Assembly (NCBI RefSeq): GCF_000504205.1
Contig: NZ_AZAJ01000001.1
Coordinates: 1,772,879-1,836,878, forward strand
Direction: 5' to 3'
From: Methanolobus tindarius DSM 2278
GTDB taxonomy: Archaea; Halobacteriota; Methanosarcinia; Methanosarcinales; Methanosarcinaceae
DNA: 64,000 nucleotides
Shown here: piece by piece, positions 57,871 to 64,000 of the stretch
How positions within the stretch are numbered: position 1 is the stretch's first letter
Layout of the letters: every line of letters begins with the position of its first letter
Notes under the pieces: model-generated
What the model saw: only the letters and a program-made list of their open reading frames with translations
The model's database searches: none
What the model was told of the DNA's origin: nothing
Program-made: the position numbers and the translations under genes

Positions 57871-57906
57871 TATTTATACAATGGTTCCATCCATGTATCG
57901 CTCATT
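57871..57906 (+). promoter_or_regulatory. Promoter of tRNA-Cys and 5S rRNA
   Basis: TATTTATACA (TATA core 57873-57878) lies 29 to 34 bases before the tRNA-Cys gene, so these two genes can be transcribed apart from the 16S-23S operon. Confidence 0.6.
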
Positions 57907-57978
57907 GCCAAGATGGCGGAGCGGCTACGCAATCGCCTGCAGAGCGATTCCATTCCGGTTCGAATCCGGATCTTGGCT
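57907..57978 (+). tRNA. tRNA-Cys (GCA)
   Basis: Acceptor GCCAAGA/TCTTGGC, anticodon stem ATCGC/GCGAT with GCA, T arm GGTTCGAATCC. It lies between 23S and 5S rather than after 5S. Confidence 0.95.
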
Positions 57979-58004
57979 TAAACTTTATCGTTCATCGTGA
58001 GTGA

Positions 58005-58128
58005 GTTTGGCGGCCATAGCGGCGGGGCAATTCCTGTACCCATCCCGAACACAGAAGATAAGCCCGCCTGCGTTCTATACTGTACTAAAGTATGAGAGTC
58101 TTTGGGAAATATGGAACGCTGCCATCTC
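58005..58128 (+). rRNA. 5S ribosomal RNA
   Basis: The 5' GGCGGCCATAGCGGCGGGGC and CCTGTACCCATCCCGAACAC are typical. The terminal helix GTGAGTGAG/CTCACTCAC encloses it. Ends accurate to a few bases. Confidence 0.93.
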
Positions 58129-58269
58129 ACTCACACATGATTTCTAAATTCTATTTTCTACAATTCCTTTCTATTACAAATGACTAAACTTACAGTTTTG
58201 GCTGTTTATTTTGGTAATCTAAAATGATTGATTCTTCTTATTTTATTTATCATGAAAATCAATAATGTA

Positions 58270-58284
58270 CGGCGCAAAGCGCCG
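58270..58284. terminator. Hairpin between 5S rRNA and trkA
   Basis: CGGCGC and GCGCCG pair perfectly around AAA. It lies 34 bases after the trkA stop (minus strand) and 140 bases after 5S, between the two convergent transcripts. No long T-run is attached on either side. Confidence 0.45.
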
Positions 58285-58317
58285 CACAGAGTGGTAATAA
58301 AAAATATGTTTGAATAA

Positions 58318-58977
58318 TTAATTATCCACATTTCTACCCATTGCTTCGTTTACATCAGGAATAAAATCTGCTTTTGTAACAATAATAACTTCATCCTTTT
58401 CCCTGAGTTTTGGATCTTTTTCTGCAAGGATGAAATCACTCTTTCGGTAAATTCCAATGAATGCACTATCATCAGGCAACGTTATCTCCGACAATTTTTT
58501 ATCAATCACACTTTCAGTTGCCACAATTCCCATAAACCTAACTTCTGAGCGTACCAGATTACTCAGCTCCATAGTGTTAATTCCTCTAAGCACATCTGCA
58601 ATGTATCTGGATGAAATGCTTGAAGGATTAATCATATAGTAAAATCCAAGCTTATTGGCAACATCCATAAATTGTTTATCGTCTATTTTCAGTATAATCT
58701 TCCCAACTTTTGCATCCCTGGCAATTAAACCAATAAGGATATTGTTCTGATCATTACTGGTACAGGCAACAATAGCATCAGCACTGGGAAGATCCGCTTT
58801 TTCCAGAATATCAGGTCTTGTACCCTCTGCATTTATTACAGTACAATCAAGAGTTTCAGCAAGTTCTTTAGCTATTGTTTCATCTTTCTCAATAAGTATG
58901 ACTTCTTTTCCCTGATCGATCATATTCTTTGTCAGAAGTATCCCAAGTGAACCCGCACCTACAACGATAACTCTCAT
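58318..58977 (-). CDS. trkA: Potassium uptake regulator TrkA
   Basis: Peripheral NAD(H)-binding subunit of the Trk potassium system, 219 aa. The Rossmann motif is VIVVGAGSLGILL (residues 3-15) with IEKDE at the end of the second strand. The RCK_C domain (about 140-215: DKKLSEITLPDDSAFIGIYR) follows. It starts inside the trkH stop codon (4-base overlap). Confidence 0.94.
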   Translation of the reverse strand: MRVIVVGAGSLGILLTKNMIDQGKEVILIEKDETIAKELAETLDCTVINAEGTRPDILEKADLPSADAIVACTSNDQNNILIGLIARDAKVGKIILKIDDKQFMDVANKLGFYYMINPSSISSRYIADVLRGINTMELSNLVRSEVRFMGIVATESVIDKKLSEITLPDDSAFIGIYRKSDFILAEKDPKLREKDEVIIVTKADFIPDVNEAMGRNVDN

Positions 58978-60455
58978 GTTCTCACAATCCTCTTAGTTTT
59001 CCTTTTTCTTTTAATCCATGTTCCCGGCATAAACAGCAGTATCAATGGTATGATTTCAATTCTGCCAAACAACATATCAACAATAAGTACTGCTTTTAGC
59101 ATTGCTGGCATTGCAGCACTGGTGGCTCCTGCAGAAAGCCCTACTGTGCTAAGTGCACTTGATGCTTCAAAAACAGATGTAATGGTATCCACTCCATAAA
59201 GCATGAATATGAATGCTGAAGCTACAAGTATAAGTGTGTAAAGCAGCATAAATGTCACCAGATTGTATATCTCCTCACTTTCGATTATGTGTTCTTCTAT
59301 CTTTATGGGAGTAATAGTCTCTCTTGGAAGGAATAATCTTACAAGCACATTATGTACTACCTTGAAGAGCAAAAGTAGCCTGAAAACTTTAATTCCACCA
59401 GCAGTTGATCCCATACAGCCTCCTATCCACATAATAAATATCAGTACTGCCTTTGATGCTTCCGACAGGATTGACAGGTCAAAAGTAGAGAAACCCGCAG
59501 TTGTAATTGCAGAGATAATCTGGAATAAATTGTCTTTGATTGCTGCATATTCAAAATTCTCTCTGGATAATGTCAAAGCAAATACAATTGAACCAAATAC
59601 TAGGACTGACAGGAAATATTTCAGTTCTTTATCTCTGATAAACTTCTGTGGTTTTTTCAACAGATATGGGTAGAGTACGAAACTAATAGCTCCTAGTATA
59701 CACGAAATACTAATGGCAGTGGGTATCAAATTTCCATTGTAAGCACCTATACTGGCAGTTTGTGTTGAAAATCCACCCGTTGATACGCAGCAGAAGGCGT
59801 GACAAATTGAATCAAAAAGTGACATTCCACTGAGTAGCAGCAATACTATGGAAACAAGTGTTATGACAACGTAAACCTTGCCAAGTGTACGGGTTGTTGA
59901 TATTACAGTTGGTTTTATTTTCATGTCTCCATAATTGGCTTTATACATCCTGAAAGCCGTCGTTCCTGGCCTAATCAGGACTGAAAGCACAATCAGGATA
60001 ATTCCTATACCTCCAACCCATTGCCCCCATGAGCGTGCAAAGAAAAAAACAGGACCGACGTCAGCAGGAGCAACACTGAGTCCGGTTGTAGTAACGGCAG
60101 AGACACTTTCAAAGTAAGCATCAAAGAACGGCATGCCCGTTGACAGTGACATAGGTATGGCGCTTAAGAATGCAGAAATAGGGAATACCAGAGCTACAAT
60201 GATCAGTGCCTCTTTTGTTTCAAGCTCATAGTCCGGTAGAGTGCGGTAAATGAAGGAACCCAGAACAAAAGCAGCTATTGCAGTAACTCCATAATATCCT
60301 GTAGCCTGGAAATTATGAAATATGATTGCTACAATCATCGGAACAACAAGAACAAATGAAAAAGCCAGAAGATAATAACCCATGTACTTGGCTACAGCCT
60401 TGATATGAACAGGGGTATGTAGTTCGTACATATAGTATAATGATGCCTGACTCAT
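58974..60455 (-). CDS. trkH: Potassium transporter membrane subunit TrkH
   Basis: Potassium-conducting subunit, 493 aa with about ten membrane helices and four selectivity-filter loops: TTTGLSVAP, CVSTGGFSTQTASI, TTAGFSTFDLS and STVGLSAGAT. The family stretch WIGGCMGSTAGGIKVFR is present. It is on the minus strand, first of trkH-trkA, and divergent from tgtA. Confidence 0.95.
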   Translation of the reverse strand: MSQASLYYMYELHTPVHIKAVAKYMGYYLLAFSFVLVVPMIVAIIFHNFQATGYYGVTAIAAFVLGSFIYRTLPDYELETKEALIIVALVFPISAFLSAIPMSLSTGMPFFDAYFESVSAVTTTGLSVAPADVGPVFFFARSWGQWVGGIGIILIVLSVLIRPGTTAFRMYKANYGDMKIKPTVISTTRTLGKVYVVITLVSIVLLLLSGMSLFDSICHAFCCVSTGGFSTQTASIGAYNGNLIPTAISISCILGAISFVLYPYLLKKPQKFIRDKELKYFLSVLVFGSIVFALTLSRENFEYAAIKDNLFQIISAITTAGFSTFDLSILSEASKAVLIFIMWIGGCMGSTAGGIKVFRLLLLFKVVHNVLVRLFLPRETITPIKIEEHIIESEEIYNLVTFMLLYTLILVASAFIFMLYGVDTITSVFEASSALSTVGLSAGATSAAMPAMLKAVLIVDMLFGRIEIIPLILLFMPGTWIKRKRKTKRIVRT

Positions 60456-60567
60456 TATATATTATGTAGTAAGTAATTGCAAGTTCCACTTTATCCGTTT
60501 TGATTTGGAACTTATAACGACCTTCCCAGAGGAAGCTTAAATATATCTTAACTTCATCTAGGAACTC
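60456..60567. promoter_or_regulatory. Divergent trkH-tgtA promoter region
   Basis: CTTAAATATATC at about 60537-60548 is a TATA box for tgtA, about 22-25 bases before the ATG, predicting a nearly leaderless mRNA. ATTATATATTATG at 60455-60466 is close to trkH and may belong to its own promoter or leader. Confidence 0.55.
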
Positions 60568-62037
60568 ATGTCACAATTCGATATTATACACAAGGATGCG
60601 GCAGGCCGTATCGGCAAACTCACAACGCCGCACGGTGTGGTGGAAACTCCTACCGTAATGCCTGTTATCAATCCAAATATCCAGACCATAAAACCTTCCG
60701 AAATGAAGGATTTTGGTGCTGAGATCCTTATTACTAATTCCTATATTATCTACCGTAAAGACGAGTTAAGGGAAAAAGCTCTCAAAGACGGTTTGCATGC
60801 ATTACTCGATTATGACGGTCCAATCATGACCGACTCGGGTTCTTTCCAGTTATCAGTATATGGAGAAGTTGAAGTCACAAATCAGGAAATTATCAATTTC
60901 CAGCAAAAGATAGGAACTGATATCGGTGTTCCTCTGGATATTCCAACACATCCTGATGTCACTTATGAGAAAGCAAAGGAAGATATGGATATCACAATAG
61001 AGCGTCTCAAGGAAGCAAGAGGACTTGTGAAAGAAGGCGGTATGCTCCTTGCCGGTCCTGTTCAGGGTGCTACTTACAAAGACCTTCGTGAAGATTGTGC
61101 CCGTGAACTTTCAGATGTCGGTTTTGATGTTTATCCATTTGGTGCAGTAGTTCCACTCATGGAAGCTTATCGCTATTCAGACCTTGTGGATGTAATCGCT
61201 TCAGCCAAAAAAGGTCTGGACCCGGTAGCACCTGTTCACCTTTTCGGTGCCGGTCATCCAATGATGTTTGCACTTGCTGTTGCTCTTGGATGTGATCTTT
61301 TTGATTCTGCAGCCTATGCACTTTATGCAAAAGATAGACGTTACATCACTTCAAGAGGCACCTATCATATAGACAAGCTCAAGTACCTGCCGTGTTCCTG
61401 TCCTGTATGTATGGCACACACAGCAGAGGAGCTTAAAAAAGCTCACAACTGCACTGAACTTCTGGCAAGACACAATCTCTATGTTACATTTGAGGAAATG
61501 CGCGAGGTCAAGCAGGCTATCTGGGAAGGAAACCTTCTGGAACTTGTAGAACAGCGCTGCCGTTCACACCCAAGAATGCTGGAAGCCTTAAAGCAAATGA
61601 CCAATTATTCCTCATGGCTGGAAGAATGCGATCCTTCATCTAAGTCCACTTTCTTCTATTGCGGTCCTGAATCTGCAAAGAGACCTGAGGTTCTTCGTTT
61701 CACCAAACAGCTTGAAAGACTCACCATCAAAGGTTCAGTGCTTATCAGGCCATATCCAACAAAGAAGGACAAAGAGTACGATAATGTCATGGTGTTCAAA
61801 GCACCGTTTGGTTCCTATCCGCAGGATCTTGCAGAGGTGTATCCTTTCAATGCAGAAGTTGTAAGGACTCCTGACTATGAATCCCTGGAAACTGCTTTCC
61901 TTAATACTATAAAGCTGATTGAGTTGAATCCTGAGGCAACCTACACTTTCCTGATGAGAGAAAGTTTTGTCCATCCTCTGGTTGAGAAACTTAGCAAGAT
62001 GGACAACGTAACAGTAGTTCCACCGAAGAGCGAATAA
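60568..62037 (+). CDS. tgtA: tRNA-guanine(15) transglycosylase TgtA (archaeosine)
   Basis: Exchanges guanine 15 of tRNA for preQ0, the first step in making archaeosine. The barrel motifs are PIMTDSGSFQLSVYG with the catalytic Asp region, VPLDIPTHPDVT, and GPVQGATYKDLRE. The zinc site is CSCPVC (about residues 279-284). At 489 aa it lacks the C-terminal PUA domain of the long archaeal form, as in split TgtA of methanogens; the PUA part is expected elsewhere. The predicted mRNA is nearly leaderless. Confidence 0.95.
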   Translation: MSQFDIIHKDAAGRIGKLTTPHGVVETPTVMPVINPNIQTIKPSEMKDFGAEILITNSYIIYRKDELREKALKDGLHALLDYDGPIMTDSGSFQLSVYGEVEVTNQEIINFQQKIGTDIGVPLDIPTHPDVTYEKAKEDMDITIERLKEARGLVKEGGMLLAGPVQGATYKDLREDCARELSDVGFDVYPFGAVVPLMEAYRYSDLVDVIASAKKGLDPVAPVHLFGAGHPMMFALAVALGCDLFDSAAYALYAKDRRYITSRGTYHIDKLKYLPCSCPVCMAHTAEELKKAHNCTELLARHNLYVTFEEMREVKQAIWEGNLLELVEQRCRSHPRMLEALKQMTNYSSWLEECDPSSKSTFFYCGPESAKRPEVLRFTKQLERLTIKGSVLIRPYPTKKDKEYDNVMVFKAPFGSYPQDLAEVYPFNAEVVRTPDYESLETAFLNTIKLIELNPEATYTFLMRESFVHPLVEKLSKMDNVTVVPPKSE

Positions 62038-62191
62038 ATTTTGACAATCTGTTTCTGAATATCTCTTTTTAAGATATTCATATCACTTTTTTCCATTCTT
62101 TAAACCCGAATTTGAGTCTATTTGATTCACCAACCCTAATACTAATATATAATACAGGGAATTAGGTGCTATAATCTATCAGGTGATATAC

Positions 62192-63136
62192 TTGGTTTCC
62201 ACTTCAGGCTCTAAAACACGAAATCCTTATCTTGAGATGTTAAGGCCGGAAATATCTGACATGGACTTAGCCCTGCCTGCAGCCAGCGCTTTACTTGCAT
62301 CTTATCTGGTTACCGGTGGTTTTCCCGGACTAATACCGTTCATCATAGCTGTGATTGGTGGGTATGCGGCAATCACCAGTTCATATGTTTACAACGATTG
62401 CTGCGATATTGATATCGATGCCATAAATCTGCCAGATAGGCCGCTTGTAGCTAATAAACTCAAAAGGAATCAGGCCCTGAAGTATGCAGGACTCTTATTT
62501 TTAGTTGCCAGTGCAGCCGCTCTTTATCTTAATCCAGAATCATTTGTGGTTCTTGTGATTGCTGTTGTAACCATCAGTATATACTCAAAACTCGCAAAAA
62601 GAATGACATTTTTGAGTTTTGTTCCTGTGGGAATTGCATACGGACTTGTGCCCATTGGTATATGGCTTGCTTTTGATCCCGCAGGGTTCCTGAAAACACC
62701 TGATTACGGTTCAATACTTCCACTTCCTGCGATATTCCTTGGTCTGATGATGTGTTTCACAGACTGGGGATTCACACTCTCAGGTGTGGCAAGGGATGTA
62801 GAAGGTGACAGGGCCAGAGGAGCACCAACATTCCCGGTGACATTCGGTATTCCTGCAACATCAAAATTCGTTACATTCATGTGGACAGTAGGTGTTATTG
62901 CTTCCGTTGCAATTGGAATTACTGCAGAGATCGGTCCTATATACTTTGCAGGTGCACTGCTTGCAGGCGGGTGGATGCTCATCCAATCATTTGATTTCAT
63001 AAAGAACCCAACAGAAGAGCGTGGGGGAAGACTTTTCCTTCAGGGCTCAAGATACAGAGGAATAATGTTTGGTTCTCTCATACTCGATGTAATACTTTGC
63101 ATACTCGTACCGGCTTATTCCGGAATCTTATGGTAA
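62192..63136 (+). CDS. UbiA-family prenyltransferase
   Basis: Integral membrane prenyltransferase of about 314 aa. The first Asp motif NDCCDIDIDAINLPDRPL and second motif DVEGDRARGAPTFPV bind the Mg-diphosphate of an isoprenoid donor. About eight to nine membrane helices. TTG 62192 is preceded by AGGTGAT (8 bases from AGG); the frame can also start at GTG 62183 inside that site. A geranylgeranyl reductase-like gene follows after 49 bases. Known UbiA roles in this group of archaea include archaeol synthesis (DGGGP synthase) and methanophenazine synthesis; this copy cannot be assigned to one. Confidence 0.88.
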   Translation: MVSTSGSKTRNPYLEMLRPEISDMDLALPAASALLASYLVTGGFPGLIPFIIAVIGGYAAITSSYVYNDCCDIDIDAINLPDRPLVANKLKRNQALKYAGLLFLVASAAALYLNPESFVVLVIAVVTISIYSKLAKRMTFLSFVPVGIAYGLVPIGIWLAFDPAGFLKTPDYGSILPLPAIFLGLMMCFTDWGFTLSGVARDVEGDRARGAPTFPVTFGIPATSKFVTFMWTVGVIASVAIGITAEIGPIYFAGALLAGGWMLIQSFDFIKNPTEERGGRLFLQGSRYRGIMFGSLILDVILCILVPAYSGILW

Positions 63137-63185
63137 TTCTTATATTTTTGGTAGCTTTGTTAGATTAGCAACTAAGAGGTTCAAA

Positions 63186-64000
63186 ATGGATGCAGATATC
63201 ATAGTAATAGGAGCTTCCCCTGCGGGAGTCATGGCAGCCAGAAATGCATCGGCAAAAGGCTGCAAAGTTATTCTCCTGGATAAAAAGGAAGCAGTGGGAG
63301 TGCCCACTCATCCTGCAAACACATTTTTCAAAGGAATGTTTGACAGGACAGGGGAAGAAGTAGACCAGAGTTATGTAGTTAAGAACCTCAAAGGTGCCTA
63401 TATCATCGCACCTTCCGGGAAGAATGTGATTTTTGAAGGAGATGCTTATTTCCTTGACAGGAAGAAGTTCGATGAATTCTATATTAAGCAGGCCAAAGAT
63501 GCAGGTGCAGATGTTCGCTTCGGTATTGAAGTTCTCAATGTTCTCAAAAATGATGATGGCTTCATTGTAAGCACATCAAAAGGCAAGATTAAGTGTAAAC
63601 TCGTCATTGTTTCTGATGGAATCAACTCAAGGGTCGCTGCACTTCTTGGTATGAAGCCAATTAAACACACTCAGGATATTGCCTGGTCACTTGAGGCTGA
63701 GATTGAGGCAGAAGGCATCGGTGAACCGGATTACTTTGAATATTATGTAGGAAACCATGCTCCTGGGTGGAAATCCACATATTCTCCTTGTGGTGGCAAC
63801 AGAGCTACACTTGGAATGTATGTGCGCAGGCATGGTACAGATGTTTCAGACTTTTTCGATGCATGGCTTGAAAAGTTCAAGGAACTCAAAGGTCTTGATG
63901 ACGTAAAGATCATAAGCAAATCCACCGGTGGCGATCCTATTGTTGCAATTCCCGGTGAGCTTGTGGCTGACGGCGTGATGATAGTCGGCGGTTCAGCAGC
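63186..64000 (+). CDS. Geranylgeranyl reductase-family flavoprotein (partial)
   Basis: The 5' 271 codons of an FAD enzyme; it runs off the window. The dinucleotide-binding motif is IVIGASPAGVMAARNASAKG, with LLDKKEAVG at the second strand. The geranylgeranyl reductase hallmarks follow: YFLDRKKFDEFYIKQAKDAG, VIVSDGINSRVA, EYYVGNHAPGWKSTYSPCGG, and GVMIVGGSAA near the window end. These enzymes saturate isoprenoid chains of archaeal lipids or quinone-like carriers. Its place behind a UbiA gene suggests that both act on the same prenyl compound. Confidence 0.87.
   Translation, partial: MDADIIVIGASPAGVMAARNASAKGCKVILLDKKEAVGVPTHPANTFFKGMFDRTGEEVDQSYVVKNLKGAYIIAPSGKNVIFEGDAYFLDRKKFDEFYIKQAKDAGADVRFGIEVLNVLKNDDGFIVSTSKGKIKCKLVIVSDGINSRVAALLGMKPIKHTQDIAWSLEAEIEAEGIGEPDYFEYYVGNHAPGWKSTYSPCGGNRATLGMYVRRHGTDVSDFFDAWLEKFKELKGLDDVKIISKSTGGDPIVAIPGELVADGVMIVGGSA

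Overview
The window is archaeal, from the Methanosarcinales (Methanosarcinaceae), most likely a methylotrophic genus such as Methanolobus, Methanococcoides or Methanohalophilus. The grounds are a TATA-binding protein, aIF1A, Spt5, SecE, FtsZ, P0/L12 ribosomal genes, archaeosine transglycosylase, an archaeal SRP RNA, a tRNA-Met with a bulge-helix-bulge intron, and an S-layer protein with two tandem Methanosarcina-type S-layer domains and a PGF-CTERM tail. The genus is inferred by eye; the complete 16S gene at 53115-54588 would settle it.

Layout. 1-9750: a co-oriented genome-maintenance block (3' end of mre11, rad50, a coiled-coil protein, smc, scpA, scpB). 9898-13002: tbp, an AglJ-like glycosyltransferase and thiC. 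13239-17881: two histidine kinases flanking an ErcA-like iron alcohol dehydrogenase, then a SAM hydroxide adenosyltransferase-like gene. 17892-25069: a secreted cohesin-domain protein, a radical SAM enzyme, an ECF cobalt/nickel transporter split into two convergent pairs (M-N and Q-O), an ABC1/UbiB kinase and a methyltransferase. 25116-31302 (minus): dtdA, ftsZ, secE, spt5 and ribosomal proteins L11, L1, P0 and L12. 31513-36108: a beta-lactamase-fold protein lacking several metal ligands, RNase P subunit 4, a Cys-rich membrane microprotein, tRNA-Ser, SRP RNA, and a group of a winged helix, two KaiC-like ATPases and a zinc-ribbon microprotein. 36485-42290: the S-layer gene with its long leader, a lipoprotein, intron-containing tRNA-Met and DNA polymerase B. 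42312-47450 (minus): pstSCAB with two phoU genes. 47656-52477: pyrC, another KaiC-like ATPase, a membrane protein, and aIF1A/Rio1/KH (ribosome biogenesis). 52850-58128: rRNA locus 16S, tRNA-Ala, 23S, tRNA-Cys, 5S. 58318-64000: Trk potassium uptake, archaeosine synthesis, and a UbiA prenyltransferase followed by a geranylgeranyl reductase-like flavoprotein cut by the window end.

How it works together. Most genes are core: chromosome structure and repair, translation, the cell envelope, phosphate and potassium uptake. The least described parts are the histidine kinase/ErcA-like/histidine kinase module, the KaiC/zinc-ribbon group, the structured leader in front of rpl1, the leader ORF and hairpin in front of the S-layer gene, and two genes that seem to start at AUU or AUC. 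No CRISPR array, insertion sequence, integrase or prophage was seen.
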